DNA from: CAZAFN01 sp964484795
GTDB lineage: Bacteria; Pseudomonadota; Alphaproteobacteria; Methylaequorales; Methylaequoraceae
DNA length: 64,000 nucleotides
Assembly: GCA_964484795.1 (NCBI GenBank)
Contig: CAZAFN010000006.1
Location: forward strand, 3,533 to 67,532
Reading direction: 5' to 3'
Made by a program: the position numbers and the translations under genes. How positions within the stretch are numbered: position 1 is the first letter of the stretch; each line of letters starts with the position of its first letter. Below are positions 54,346 through 63,923 of this stretch, piece by piece. Under the pieces are notes generated by a model. It was not told where the DNA came from, ran no database searches, and saw only the letters and a list, made by a program, of their open reading frames with translations.

Positions 54346-55308
54346 TTATAAGTATTTATTAGAAATTGATTTGTCTTTATCTTTAAAGATTGAAATTAAT
54401 TTTTTATCTTCAATCATATCGTTGTTCTTGGTTGTTAAGAGTGAATCTCCATAAAATATTGAATTAGCACCAGATATTAGACATAGTAATTGAGTTTCAT
54501 TTGATAAGGATTTTCTTCCAGCAGATAATCGAATTCTTGATTTTGGCATTAGAATTCTTGCAGTTGCTATCATTCTAACCATATCAAGAGGATCGACTGA
54601 CTTTTGGTTTTCAAGGGGAGTTCCTTGAACGGGTACTAGTGAGTTGATAGGAACACTTTCTGGTTGAGGACTTAAATTGGCTAAAATCTCTAACATTTTA
54701 GCTCTATCATCCCATGTTTCTCCCATACCAATAATACCTCCACAACAAACACTTATTCCAGCCTCCCTGACATTTTTAATGGTTTCCAATCTTTCTTCAA
54801 AATTTCTAGTAGTTATAATTTCTTTGTAGAACTCAGGAGAAGTGTCAATATTATGATTATAAGCATCCAGACCAGCTTTTTTTAATTTTGTTGCTTGTGA
54901 TTTTGTAATTGAACCAAGAGTTACACAGGTCTCAAGATCAAGAGATTTAACAGTTTTTATCATCTTAATTATGGAATGTAGGTCTTTGCCATCATTAAGT
55001 TTTTTCCATGCAGCCCCCATACAAAATCTATCTGCACCATTTTTTTTAGCTCTAATTGCAGCTTCTTTTACTTTAGAAATATCAATTAAACTTTCTTTTT
55101 TTAAATCAACGTTATAGTGGGCTGATTGAGGGCAGTACTTACAATCTTCCGGGCATGATCCAGTTTTAATAGAAATTAATGAAGCTAGTTGCACCTCAGC
55201 ATTTTTAAAGAAACGATTATGTTTTTTTTGAGCTTTAAATATGAGCTCGTTTAGCGGAGAAGAAAGAAGACTTTTGACTTTTTTAAAGGAAACTTTTTTC
55301 ATTTTCAA
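54346..55308 (-). CDS. bioB: Biotin synthase
   Basis: This 320-residue radical SAM enzyme has the cluster Cys52, Cys56 and Cys59 in S-C-P-E-D-C-K-Y-C-P-Q-S. Y-N-H-N-I-D-T near residue 155, C-C-G-G-I-I-G-M-G-E near 188 and R-L-S-A-G-R near 260 are all BioB motifs. It inserts sulfur into dethiobiotin. No other bio gene is here. The upstream region holds a good promoter and a 19-base palindrome, suggesting repressor control. Biotin supplies accB and accC of this window. Confidence 0.96.
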   Translation of the reverse strand: MKMKKVSFKKVKSLLSSPLNELIFKAQKKHNRFFKNAEVQLASLISIKTGSCPEDCKYCPQSAHYNVDLKKESLIDISKVKEAAIRAKKNGADRFCMGAAWKKLNDGKDLHSIIKMIKTVKSLDLETCVTLGSITKSQATKLKKAGLDAYNHNIDTSPEFYKEIITTRNFEERLETIKNVREAGISVCCGGIIGMGETWDDRAKMLEILANLSPQPESVPINSLVPVQGTPLENQKSVDPLDMVRMIATARILMPKSRIRLSAGRKSLSNETQLLCLISGANSIFYGDSLLTTKNNDMIEDKKLISIFKDKDKSISNKYL

Positions 55309-55320
55309 TTTTTCATAAGT

Positions 55321-55339
55321 GTGGTTAACATTTAACCAC
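55321..55339. promoter_or_regulatory. 19-bp palindrome in the bioB leader, operator candidate
   Basis: GTGGTTAA and TTAACCAC are perfect 8-base arms around CAT, placed 12 bases upstream of the bioB ATG and just downstream of its predicted promoter. That position suits an operator for a dimeric repressor. The sequence is not the BioR consensus (TTATCTATAA type) and has much shorter spacing than BirA operators. Confidence 0.6.
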
Positions 55340-55346
55340 TAAAAGC

Positions 55347-55375
55347 AAGATACTCTAACCTGAAATTAGAATCAA
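55347..55375 (-). promoter_or_regulatory. Candidate sigma70 promoter of bioB
   Basis: Reading the minus strand, TTGATT (55375-55370) and TATCTT (55352-55347) are separated by 17 bases. Transcription would start close to the edge of the palindrome at 55339, consistent with operator control. Confidence 0.5.
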
Positions 55376-55458
55376 TAGATCTTAATTATTTGAATTGATA
55401 AATTAAATATAAAGAAAATGATAATATTAATGTATTTTAATATCTTTTGATACTAACG

Positions 55459-56859
55459 ATGAATCGGTACAGAATTTTAAACATTCAACAAGTTTTGCAA
55501 TCAGAAGATCGTTTTATTTCTGAAAACTCACAAGAAAAAATTCTTCAAATTGCTGGAATGGCAATAGCTAATTACATCATAAAAAAATTTAAAAAAAAAA
55601 AAATACTTTTTATTTGTGGTCCAGGTAATAATGGTGTCGATGGAATGGTTGCCTCAAATTTCCTAGAAAAAAAAAATAAAGTATCAAATACATTTATTAT
55701 AACTAACGAAATAAAAAAAAATTGGGTTCTAAAGTTAAAAACCCTTCTTCAATCTCATGACATATTATTTGACTGTATTTTTGGGACAGGTCTAAATAGA
55801 GATGTTTCTGAGCAATACAATAAAATAATAAACTTAATAAATGAATCAAAAAAAATTAAGGTATCAATTGATGTTCCAAGTGGTGTCAACGGTAATACAG
55901 GCGAAATAAATGGTGTGGCGGTGAAATCTGACATAACATTGGCAATGAGTTTTTTTAAACCGGCACATTTTTTATTGCCTGCTAAAATCTTATGTGGAAA
56001 AGTTAAAGTTTTAAATTTAAAATTGGAAATTCCAAAAAAATGCGTTCCTGAAATTCACTTGATTAGGCCTAATCATTTTAAAAAATTTATTCCTAAATTT
56101 GATCTGGATGTTCATAAGTACATCAAGGGACATTCAGTGGTTATTGGAGGTGAGATGTCTGGCGCTTCAAGGTTAGTAGCTCTTTCATCTAGAAAAATTG
56201 GATGCGGTCTTTCAACGATACTAGTTGAAGAAAAAAATATGAAACTTTATTCAAAGATTGAACTTGGGACTATTTTGAAAAAGTTAAAATTAAAAGACTT
56301 AATTAATAAAACTGATTCATTGGTTATTGGACCAGGTCTTGGAAAAAAATTTAGTAGACAAAAGATACTTAAAATAATTTCAGAATTTTCTAAACCAATT
56401 ATTATTGATGCTGATGCTATAAGTGTTTTTGAAAAGAAAAAAAATGAGTTTTACAATGCGTTAAAATCTAGAAATAATATTATTTTGACTCCTCACGAAG
56501 GTGAGTTTAATAGAATTTTCAATCTTAAATCTAATGACAAAATTTCGAGATGTTTGGAGGCATCTAAGTTGGTTTCTAATGTTGTTGTTCTTAAAGGAAA
56601 TGATTCGGTAATAGCTTTTCCTGATGGAAAGGTATGGATTAATGATAATGCTAATTCTTCACTTGCAACCGCGGGTTCAGGAGATATTCTCTGTGGGATC
56701 ATTTCTGGATTTTTAGCACAAAAGATGAAACTTGATTCAGCTGTCATTGCTGGGGTTTGGCTTCATGGAGCATTATCACATAACAATCAAAACGTGATTG
56801 TAGAAGACTTTTTAAAAGATATTCCGTTAGTTTTGGAATCATTAAAAAATAGTAATTGA
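55459..56859 (+). CDS. nnr: Bifunctional NAD(P)H-hydrate epimerase/dehydratase
   Basis: From the ATG at 55459 this 466-residue protein has an N-terminal epimerase domain with G-P-G-N-N-G-V-D-G near residue 53 and V-P-S-G-V-N-G-N-T-G near 140. A C-terminal ADP-dependent dehydratase domain has D-A-D-A near 320, L-T-P-H-E-G-E-F near 343 and A-G-S-G-D-I-L near 411. It repairs damaged NADHX and NADPHX. A TTG four codons earlier is another start. It is followed by tRNA-Leu. Confidence 0.94.
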   Translation: MNRYRILNIQQVLQSEDRFISENSQEKILQIAGMAIANYIIKKFKKKKILFICGPGNNGVDGMVASNFLEKKNKVSNTFIITNEIKKNWVLKLKTLLQSHDILFDCIFGTGLNRDVSEQYNKIINLINESKKIKVSIDVPSGVNGNTGEINGVAVKSDITLAMSFFKPAHFLLPAKILCGKVKVLNLKLEIPKKCVPEIHLIRPNHFKKFIPKFDLDVHKYIKGHSVVIGGEMSGASRLVALSSRKIGCGLSTILVEEKNMKLYSKIELGTILKKLKLKDLINKTDSLVIGPGLGKKFSRQKILKIISEFSKPIIIDADAISVFEKKKNEFYNALKSRNNIILTPHEGEFNRIFNLKSNDKISRCLEASKLVSNVVVLKGNDSVIAFPDGKVWINDNANSSLATAGSGDILCGIISGFLAQKMKLDSAVIAGVWLHGALSHNNQNVIVEDFLKDIPLVLESLKNSN

Positions 56860-56898
56860 TTTAAGTAAAATAATTTTTTTTTTTATATTTTAATTTAT

Positions 56899-56983
<85 letters not shown>

Positions 56984-56995
56984 TTTGGGTGAAAA

Positions 56996-58321
56996 ATGAA
57001 AATTGAAGAACTTAAAAAAACAAAGGATCTAAATGTTGAATGGAATATTACCATTCCTTCTGCCAAAGTAGATTCTGAATTAAAAAAGAAATATTTAGAA
57101 TTACTAGCAAACGTTAAAATTCCTGGATTTAGACAAGGTAAAGTTCCAATGGAGCTAGTTAAAAAGAGATATTCTAAATCCGTCATACCAGATGTTTTAG
57201 ATAAATTGGTGAATGAAAGTTTAAAGGAAGCTGTAATTAGCAAAGAAATAAAACCGTCTGTTCAACCCGAAGTAAATATAAAAAATTATGCAGAAGGCAA
57301 AGATCTTGTTTTTAATGTAAATTTTCAAATTATGCCTAATATTCCTGAAATAGATTTTAAAAAAATAGATATTGAAAGATCAAATCTTAAAATTTCAGCA
57401 GAAGATATTGAAAATACACTGAAAGATTTGTCAAAAAAACATGAGAGATTTTTGCCTTTAAAAAATCAAAGAAAATCAAAAATGACGGATTTAATTTTAT
57501 TTGATTATATTGGTAAAATAGATGGAAAAGATTTTGAAAATAACTCTGGTAAGGATGAAACAGTTATTTTAGGTTCAAAAAAATATATACCAGGATATGA
57601 AGAGCAGATGGTGGGGCTAGGCATAAATGAATCCAAGGAAATTGAAGTTGTATTTCCAGATGATTATAGGGAAAAAAAAATTGCGGGAAAGAAAGCGAAA
57701 TTTAGATTAAAGATAAAGGACATTCAAGAAAAAGTTCAAAACATTCCAATTGATGATAAACTAGCTGAAGAGCTTGGAGAAAAGAATTTAGCAATGCTTA
57801 AAGAAAAAATTGAAGAAAAAATGAAGAATGATTTCAAAAAACTGTCAATGTTAAAAATGAGAAGACAGGCATCGGAGGAGTTGTTGAAGAGAACAAATTT
57901 TGATATTCCTTCAAAAATGATTGATCAGGAATCTGACTTTTTGAAAAATCAGTCTAATGATAAGAAAGAAAAGGAAAGAAAAGAGTTGGCCACTAGAAGA
58001 GTGAAATTAGGTTTGCTAATCAACTCTATTGCAGAAAAAGATAATATCTCAGTGGATGATTCAGATATTTCAAATGCTGTGGCTAATGAAGCTGCCAAAT
58101 ATCCAGGGCAGGAAAACCAGGTTGTTGAGTTTTACAAAAACAACCCTAATATGGTGAGCAACTTAAGAGGGATTGCTTTGGAAGAAAAAGTTATGAATTA
58201 TGTTGTAAATAGTTGTAAAAAATCTGATAAAGATTGTACCATGGAAGAAATTTTTAAATCGGATTTTTTAAAGCAGGAAAAATTAGCAATTTCAGATAAC
58301 AAAAAGGAGAAAAAAAAATGA
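56996..58321 (+). CDS. tig: Trigger factor
   Basis: This 441-residue ribosome-associated chaperone has the ribosome-docking signature G-F-R-Q-G-K-V-P at 44-51, a PPIase domain (about 150-240, with G-K-I-D-G-K-D-F) and a long helical C-terminal domain. It folds nascent chains. The stop overlaps the clpP start by four bases, and tig-clpP-clpX-lon-hupB is the classical order. Sequence is Lys-rich like the rest of the genome. Confidence 0.96.
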   Translation: MKIEELKKTKDLNVEWNITIPSAKVDSELKKKYLELLANVKIPGFRQGKVPMELVKKRYSKSVIPDVLDKLVNESLKEAVISKEIKPSVQPEVNIKNYAEGKDLVFNVNFQIMPNIPEIDFKKIDIERSNLKISAEDIENTLKDLSKKHERFLPLKNQRKSKMTDLILFDYIGKIDGKDFENNSGKDETVILGSKKYIPGYEEQMVGLGINESKEIEVVFPDDYREKKIAGKKAKFRLKIKDIQEKVQNIPIDDKLAEELGEKNLAMLKEKIEEKMKNDFKKLSMLKMRRQASEELLKRTNFDIPSKMIDQESDFLKNQSNDKKEKERKELATRRVKLGLLINSIAEKDNISVDDSDISNAVANEAAKYPGQENQVVEFYKNNPNMVSNLRGIALEEKVMNYVVNSCKKSDKDCTMEEIFKSDFLKQEKLAISDNKKEKKK

Positions 58322-58932
58322 GTTCTTTAATCCCAATGGTAGTAGAACAAACGAATAGGGGAGAGCGATCATATGATATTTTTTCACGATTATTAAAGGA
58401 AAGAATTATTTTTTTAACTGGTGAAGTGAATGATGCTATTTCAAGTGTAATATGTGCACAGTTTCTTTTTTTAGAGTCTGAGGATCCTAAAAAGGATATA
58501 TTTTTGTATGTTAATTCACCTGGAGGAGCTGTATCATCAGGCTTGGCTATATACGATACAATGCAATACATTAGGCCTGATGTGTCAACAGTTTGCATTG
58601 GGCAGGCTGCCAGTATGGGGTCGTTGCTTTTAGCTGCTGGGAAGAAAGGGAAACGTTTCTGTTTGCCGCATTCTAGAATTATGACTCACCAACCATCTGG
58701 AGGTGTTCAAGGTCAAGCGTCTGACATTGAAATTCATGCTAAGGAAATAATTAATTTAAAAAAGAGTTTAAATAAAATTTATGAAAAACATACTGGACAA
58801 TCACTAAATATCATTGAAAAAATGATGGACAGAGATTATTTTATGAATTCTGAAGATGCAAAAAAATTTGGTATTGTTGACAAAGTTGTTTCTGAAAGAC
58901 CAATGGTTGATGGTAAGGAAGAAAAAAAATAA
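58318..58932 (+). CDS. clpP: ATP-dependent Clp protease proteolytic subunit
   Basis: This 204-residue serine protease has the catalytic Ser in G-Q-A-A-S-M-G-S near residue 99, His in M-T-H-Q-P-S-G-G near 124 and Asp in the M-D-R-D segment near 174. Y-V-N-S-P-G-G near 62 is conserved. It forms the tetradecamer used by both ClpX (next gene) and ClpA. A GGAG Shine-Dalgarno within tig supports the start. Confidence 0.97.
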   Translation: MSSLIPMVVEQTNRGERSYDIFSRLLKERIIFLTGEVNDAISSVICAQFLFLESEDPKKDIFLYVNSPGGAVSSGLAIYDTMQYIRPDVSTVCIGQAASMGSLLLAAGKKGKRFCLPHSRIMTHQPSGGVQGQASDIEIHAKEIINLKKSLNKIYEKHTGQSLNIIEKMMDRDYFMNSEDAKKFGIVDKVVSERPMVDGKEEKK

Positions 58933-58992
58933 TTTTTAATTTGGAATAAAGGTTGCAGTGATTACAATAGTTTAAAATATGCAAATATTATA

Positions 58993-60252
58993 ATGGTCGA
59001 TTCTAAAAACAATAAAAATACATTATTCTGCAGTTTTTGTGGTAAAAGCCAGCATGAAGTAAGAAAATTAATTGCTGGACCAACTGTCTTCATTTGTGAT
59101 GAGTGCGTTGAACTTTGTATGGATATTATTCGTGAAGAAAACAAAGTTGTTGCTTCACCAAAATCAGCTAACATTGAAACACCAAAAGAACTTTATAACC
59201 TTCTTAATGACTATGTCATTGGTCAAGAGGAGGCAAAAAAGATTTTGTCTGTGGCAGTGCATAATCATTATAAAAGGATTGATAATGTTTCATTAAATAC
59301 GGATGTTGAACTGTCAAAATCAAATATACTGCTTGTTGGCCCAACTGGTTCAGGGAAAACTCTTCTTGCCGAAACTTTGGCGAGAATCATTGATGTTCCC
59401 TTTACTATGGCTGATGCTACTACTTTAACAGAGGCAGGTTATGTCGGAGAAGATGTTGAAAATATAATTTTAAAATTATTACAGGCAGCAGATTATAATG
59501 TAGAAAGGGCGCAAAGAGGCATTGTTTATATTGACGAAGTTGATAAGATAAGCAGAAAATCTGATAATCCATCAATAACTAGAGATGTTTCTGGAGAAGG
59601 GGTTCAACAGGCATTATTAAAAATAATGGAGGGGACAGTAGCTTCAGTTCCTCCCCAAGGTGGAAGAAAACATCCACAACAAGACTTTCTTCAGGTTGAT
59701 ACGACTAATATTTTGTTCATATGTGGTGGTGCTTTTGCAGGAATTGATAAAATAATTTCGACAAGAGGTGACAAATCAAGTATTGGATTTGAAGCGGAAG
59801 TGAAAGATAAATCAGATAAAAAAATTGGAAACATATTAAAGAAGTTAGAGACGGAAGATCTTCTAAAATTTGGATTGATACCAGAGTTTGTTGGCAGATT
59901 GCCAGTGATTGCAACATTGGATGATTTAAATGAGAAAGCATTAATAGAAATATTAAAGAAACCAAAAAATGCATTAATAAAACAATATCAAAAGTTATTT
60001 GGTTTTGAGAATGTCACACTTGAATTTACTGAAGATGCCGTGCGTTCAATTGCCAAAAAGGCGCTTGAACGAAATACTGGTGCAAGAGGTCTGAGATCAA
60101 TTCTTGAAAATATTTTATTGGACACTATGTTTAATTTACCTGGTATAGAAGGTGTTAATGAGATAGTTGTTAATTCTGAAGTTGTTCAAAAAAACTCAAA
60201 ACCTCTTTATATCTATGATAAATCAGATAAGATTATAAATAAGAAGGCCTAA
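58993..60252 (+). CDS. clpX: ATP-dependent Clp protease ATP-binding subunit ClpX
   Basis: This 419-residue AAA+ unfoldase has the N-terminal zinc domain (C-S-F-C near residue 13 and C-D-E-C near 35), Walker A G-P-T-G-S-G-K-T near 116, Walker B V-Y-I-D-E-V-D-K near 178 and the ClpP-docking loop S-I-G-F near 262. It unfolds tagged or regulated substrates for ClpP. It follows clpP by 60 bases. Confidence 0.97.
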   Translation: MVDSKNNKNTLFCSFCGKSQHEVRKLIAGPTVFICDECVELCMDIIREENKVVASPKSANIETPKELYNLLNDYVIGQEEAKKILSVAVHNHYKRIDNVSLNTDVELSKSNILLVGPTGSGKTLLAETLARIIDVPFTMADATTLTEAGYVGEDVENIILKLLQAADYNVERAQRGIVYIDEVDKISRKSDNPSITRDVSGEGVQQALLKIMEGTVASVPPQGGRKHPQQDFLQVDTTNILFICGGAFAGIDKIISTRGDKSSIGFEAEVKDKSDKKIGNILKKLETEDLLKFGLIPEFVGRLPVIATLDDLNEKALIEILKKPKNALIKQYQKLFGFENVTLEFTEDAVRSIAKKALERNTGARGLRSILENILLDTMFNLPGIEGVNEIVVNSEVVQKNSKPLYIYDKSDKIINKKA

Positions 60253-60259
60253 GTATTTG

Positions 60260-62662
60260 ATGCCAAATTATAAAGATTCCTTTTGTATCCTTCCACTTAG
60301 AGACATTGTAGTGTTTCCGAATATGATTGTTCCATTGTTTGTTGGAAGAGCAAAATCAATAAAGGCTCTAGAGTTTGCTGAAAAGAATGACAAAGAAATT
60401 TTTTTAGTTGCTCAAAAAGATGCAAATGTAGATGAACCTAATTTAGAGGATATTTATAAATTTGGCACAGTAGCTTCTATATTGCAATTACTTAGACTTC
60501 CGGATGGAACGGTAAAAGTGTTAGTTGAAGGATTGGAGAGAGCTAAAACCTCTCATTTTTTAGATAATGATGAGTTTTTTGAAGCTTATTTAGACAAAGT
60601 TGAAACTGAAGGTTCTTCTAATAACAAAGAACTGAGCGCTTTGTCAAGAACTGCCATAAGTCAATTTGAAAATTATGTGAAGCTTAATAGAAAAGTTCCG
60701 CCAGAAATTCTTGTAAGTTTAAATCAGATTACGGATTTAAATAAATTAGCAGATACGATGGCTGCACATTTGAGCATTAAGTTGTCAGAAAAACAAAAAT
60801 TACTTGAAACTCGATTGGTTAAAGAGAGATTAAAAAAAGTGATTGACTTTATGGATGAGGAAATAGGAGTTTTGCAAGTTGAAAAAAAGATAAGAAGTAG
60901 AGTTAAGAAACAAATGGATAAAACTCAGAAAGAGTATTATCTGAATGAACAAATCAAAGCCATTCAGAAAGAATTAGGTGATTCACCAGATGTTAAGGAT
61001 GAGATAAAAGAGATTGAAGAAAAAATAAAAAAAATTAAATTCTCTGAAGAAGCATTGGAAAAAGTTAAATCTGAAGTAAAAAAATTGAAGAATATGGGTC
61101 CAATGTCAGCAGAAGCAACAGTAGTAAGAAATTATATTGATTGGTTAACTACAATACCTTGGAATAACAATTTGGAGACAGAAATTAATTTGTCAAAAGC
61201 ATCTAAAATACTAGATGAAGATCACTATGGTTTGACAAAAATTAAGGATAGGATAATAGAATATCTAGCAGTTCAATCAAGAGTAAAGAAACCAAAGGGA
61301 CCAATTCTATGCCTTGTTGGGCCTCCGGGTGTAGGAAAAACTTCTTTAGGCAAGTCAATGGCCAGGGCCTTGGGCAGACCTTTTATCAAAGTTTCTTTAG
61401 GTGGAATCAGAGATGAGTCAGAAATAAGAGGGCACCGAAGAACTTACATAGGTTCTATGCCAGGAAAAATCATCCAAAGTCTGAAGAAATCTAAATACTC
61501 CAATCCACTTTTCCTTTTAGATGAGGTAGACAAAGTAGGTTCTGATTGGAGAGGAGATCCTTCATCAGCATTGTTGGAAGTTTTAGACCCAGAACAGAAT
61601 AGTAATTTTAATGACCATTATCTAGAAGTTGACTATGATTTGTCAAATGTGATGTTTGTCACGACTGCCAATACTTTAAATATTCCTCAACCTCTAATTG
61701 ATAGAATGGAAACAATAAGAATCTCAGGATATACAGAAAATGAAAAACTAAAGATTGCAGAAAATTATCTATTGCCGAAACAAGTTTTAGAAAATGGACT
61801 TAAAAGAAATGAAGTTAAGGTAGCTGATTCAGCAGTTCAGAGTATCATTAGGTATTACACTCGAGAATCTGGTGTAAGGAATTTGGAAAGAGAAATATCT
61901 AAATTATTGAGAAAAGGACTAAAGTCAATTCTAGTAAAGAAAAGAAGATCAGTCTCTATTTCCAAAAGAAATATTGAAGAATACCTTGGGGTTAAAAAAT
62001 TTCAACATGGAGAGATTGAAAATAAATCTTTGGTTGGAGTTTGCACTGGTTTAGCTTGGACCGAGGTTGGGGGAGAACTTTTACAAATTGAGTCAGTTAT
62101 TATGCCCGGCAAAGGAAAGGCTATTTATACTGGCAAACTAGGTGATGTAATGAAAGAATCTGTGCAAGCAGCTCAAAGTTTTGTCCACTCAAATGCTGCT
62201 AAATTTGGGATTTCTCCTAATCTTTTTGAGAAACATGATATTCATGTTCATGTTCCTGAAGGTGCAACACCAAAAGATGGTCCGTCAGCAGGAATAGCAA
62301 TGTTCACATCCATTATTTCAGCTTTTACTGGAGTTTCAGTTAAAAATAATCTTGCAATGACGGGAGAAATTACACTTAGAGGAAGAATTTTGCCTATCGG
62401 TGGGCTTAAGGAAAAACTTTTAGCAGCCGTTAGAGCTGGAATAAAAGAAGTTATAATACCTAGAGAAAACAAAAAAGATATTGCAGATATTGATGAGAAA
62501 GAAATATTAAATAATATAGAAATTCATTTTATTGAAAATGCAAATGAAATAATAAAGAAAGCATTTACTTCAAAGATAACTCCATTCAAGCCTGGGAAAA
62601 ATGAAAAAATTAGTCTGCCTAGGAAAGATGATGAGCCTAAAGAAAGTCCACTAAGACATTAA
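60260..62662 (+). CDS. lon: ATP-dependent protease Lon
   Basis: Read from the ATG at 60260, this 800-residue protease has an N-terminal LON domain (about 8-200), a coiled coil, the AAA+ module with G-P-P-G-V-G-K-T near 355, and the protease domain with catalytic Ser in D-G-P-S-A-G near 675 and Lys in G-L-K-E-K near 718. It degrades misfolded and regulatory proteins. A TTG directly before the ATG is not preferred. It follows clpX by 7 bases. Confidence 0.97.
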   Translation: MPNYKDSFCILPLRDIVVFPNMIVPLFVGRAKSIKALEFAEKNDKEIFLVAQKDANVDEPNLEDIYKFGTVASILQLLRLPDGTVKVLVEGLERAKTSHFLDNDEFFEAYLDKVETEGSSNNKELSALSRTAISQFENYVKLNRKVPPEILVSLNQITDLNKLADTMAAHLSIKLSEKQKLLETRLVKERLKKVIDFMDEEIGVLQVEKKIRSRVKKQMDKTQKEYYLNEQIKAIQKELGDSPDVKDEIKEIEEKIKKIKFSEEALEKVKSEVKKLKNMGPMSAEATVVRNYIDWLTTIPWNNNLETEINLSKASKILDEDHYGLTKIKDRIIEYLAVQSRVKKPKGPILCLVGPPGVGKTSLGKSMARALGRPFIKVSLGGIRDESEIRGHRRTYIGSMPGKIIQSLKKSKYSNPLFLLDEVDKVGSDWRGDPSSALLEVLDPEQNSNFNDHYLEVDYDLSNVMFVTTANTLNIPQPLIDRMETIRISGYTENEKLKIAENYLLPKQVLENGLKRNEVKVADSAVQSIIRYYTRESGVRNLEREISKLLRKGLKSILVKKRRSVSISKRNIEEYLGVKKFQHGEIENKSLVGVCTGLAWTEVGGELLQIESVIMPGKGKAIYTGKLGDVMKESVQAAQSFVHSNAAKFGISPNLFEKHDIHVHVPEGATPKDGPSAGIAMFTSIISAFTGVSVKNNLAMTGEITLRGRILPIGGLKEKLLAAVRAGIKEVIIPRENKKDIADIDEKEILNNIEIHFIENANEIIKKAFTSKITPFKPGKNEKISLPRKDDEPKESPLRH

Positions 62663-62673
62663 TAAAAATGTGT

Positions 62674-62701
62674 TTGACTAGATAAAATGTTTATATAATA
62701 T
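62674..62701 (+). promoter_or_regulatory. Candidate sigma70 promoter of hupB
   Basis: TTGACT at 62674-62679 and TAATAT at 62696-62701 are 16 bases apart, in the 79-base spacer after lon. A TATAAT overlaps at 62694 with a shorter 14-base spacing. Confidence 0.5.
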
Positions 62702-62741
62702 TGATCTTTATATATAAATTTAATTATTAAGGGGGTCAAGG

Positions 62742-63014
62742 GTGAATAAGAATGATCTAGTAAATAAGGTTTCAGATAGTACTGGTCTAAGCAAGACTGA
62801 CAGCTCTAAGGCTGTTGAATCAGTTTTTGATTCAATCACTTCTGAGCTAAAAGGTGGCGGTGATGTAAGGCTTGTGGGATTTGGTACTTTTTTAGTGACC
62901 AGACGTAAAGCAACAACTGGAAGAAACCCACAAACTGGTGCACAGATACAAATTGCTGCAGCTAATGTTCCGAAATTTAGAGCTGGAAAGGCTTTAAAAG
63001 ATACATTAAATTAA
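62742..63014 (+). CDS. hupB: DNA-binding protein HU (beta type)
   Basis: This 90-residue protein starts at GTG with a strong AAGGGGG ribosome-binding site seven bases before it (62729-62735). It has the HU dimer fold with G-F-G-T-F near residue 46 and the DNA-arm motif G-R-N-P-Q-T-G near 66. HU bends and compacts DNA. It has its own promoter candidate and terminator, so it can be expressed apart from lon. Confidence 0.97.
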   Translation: MNKNDLVNKVSDSTGLSKTDSSKAVESVFDSITSELKGGGDVRLVGFGTFLVTRRKATTGRNPQTGAQIQIAAANVPKFRAGKALKDTLN

Positions 63015-63029
63015 TTTTTTATCTTTGAT

Positions 63030-63056
63030 AAACCACATCTTGGAGAGATGTGGTTT
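63030..63056. terminator. Rho-independent-type hairpin between hupB and the uracil-DNA glycosylase gene
   Basis: AAACCACATCT (63030-63040) pairs perfectly with AGATGTGGTTT (63046-63056) around a 5-base loop. A T-rich stretch follows on the plus strand. It lies between two converging genes and would end hupB transcription; it may also stop the opposing transcript. Confidence 0.8.
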
Positions 63057-63057
63057 G

Positions 63058-63720
63058 TTAACTTTTATTTGTTTTTCTAAATATTTCTAACATCATCTCT
63101 TCGTTAATTCTTTTTGTATTAACATTTCTAGGGCTAGGATGGTAACTAGCGATTAGTTTAATTTTTTCTGATATTTTAAAAATTGCACCGTGACTAAATT
63201 TGTGTTTTTTTTTGTCTAGATTCATTAGTTTAACGCAAGAATCGAAGGCAACTTTACCTAGTGTAACTATTGTTTTTATTTTGGTTAAATAAGAAATTTC
63301 CTCATTTAGAAATTTAAAGCAGTTTTGTAATTCATTGGATGTAGGTTTATCATTAGGAGGCACGCACTTTAGCGCAAGTGTAATATAAACATTTTTTAAT
63401 ATCAATCCATCATAACGTGATTCAGATGTACTTTGATTAGAAAAATTACTTTTGTAAAGACATTTAAATAAAAATTCAGCTGATTTATCTCCTGTAAATA
63501 CTCTTCCTGTTCTATTTCCACCGTGAGCTGCTGGAGCAAGACCTAATATCAGAGTTTTAGCATTCATATCTCCAAAACCTAGAACTGGTTTCCCCCAATA
63601 TTCCTGATTTAAAAATTTTTTTCTTTTTTCTGTAGCTATTTTCTCTCTGAAGTTAACGAGTCGATTACAGATTTTACAGCTAACAATTTTTTCATTTAAT
63701 ATTTTTATTTTGTTCGACAT
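63058..63720 (-). CDS. Uracil-DNA glycosylase, family 5 (UdgB-like)
   Basis: This 220-residue protein has the family 5 motif G-L-A-P-A-A-H-G-G-N-R-T-G-R near residues 60-73, followed by F-T-G-D, and a late Y-H-P-S-P-R-N segment near 194. Cys15 and Cys18 plus two Cys near 118-133 fit the iron-sulfur cluster. Family 5 enzymes remove uracil and other deaminated bases without the usual catalytic Asp. It is a single minus-strand gene near the tRNA pair. Confidence 0.9.
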   Translation of the reverse strand: MSNKIKILNEKIVSCKICNRLVNFREKIATEKRKKFLNQEYWGKPVLGFGDMNAKTLILGLAPAAHGGNRTGRVFTGDKSAEFLFKCLYKSNFSNQSTSESRYDGLILKNVYITLALKCVPPNDKPTSNELQNCFKFLNEEISYLTKIKTIVTLGKVAFDSCVKLMNLDKKKHKFSHGAIFKISEKIKLIASYHPSPRNVNTKRINEEMMLEIFRKTNKS

Positions 63721-63844
63721 TTTTTTTTTTTTATTAATATAATCTGTAAAAATATAAATTCTTTAATTAGATGTTAATGGATATGAAAATAAATAGTTTA
63801 AAAAAGTTTTGAAATGTCATATAAAATATAATTTTTCTATTCCA

Positions 63845-63920
63845 GGGCGGTTAGCTCAGCTGGGAGAGCGCCACGTTTACACCGTGGATGTCGGGAGTTC
63901 AATCCTCTCACCGCCCACCA
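63845..63920 (+). tRNA. tRNA-Val, anticodon UAC
   Basis: The 76-base cloverleaf has acceptor GGGCGGT/ACCGCCC, D-loop AGCTCAGCTGGGAGAGC, anticodon stem CCACG/CGTGG with loop TTTACAC (anticodon TAC), a T-arm with TTCAATC and an encoded CCA. Confidence 0.98.
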
Positions 63921-63923
63921 TTC

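Noticed and set aside
54242..54362. Short plus-strand frames (19 residues from 54242, and about 33 residues ending 54362)
   Set aside because: Both are very short, in different frames and without a ribosome-binding site. A degraded gene is possible but cannot be shown; the 134-base spacer is otherwise empty.
63797..63832. Promoter boxes in front of tRNA-Val (TTTAAA, TATAAA, TATAAT)
   Set aside because: Several overlapping A/T matches with no consistent 16-18 base spacing; no single promoter can be supported.
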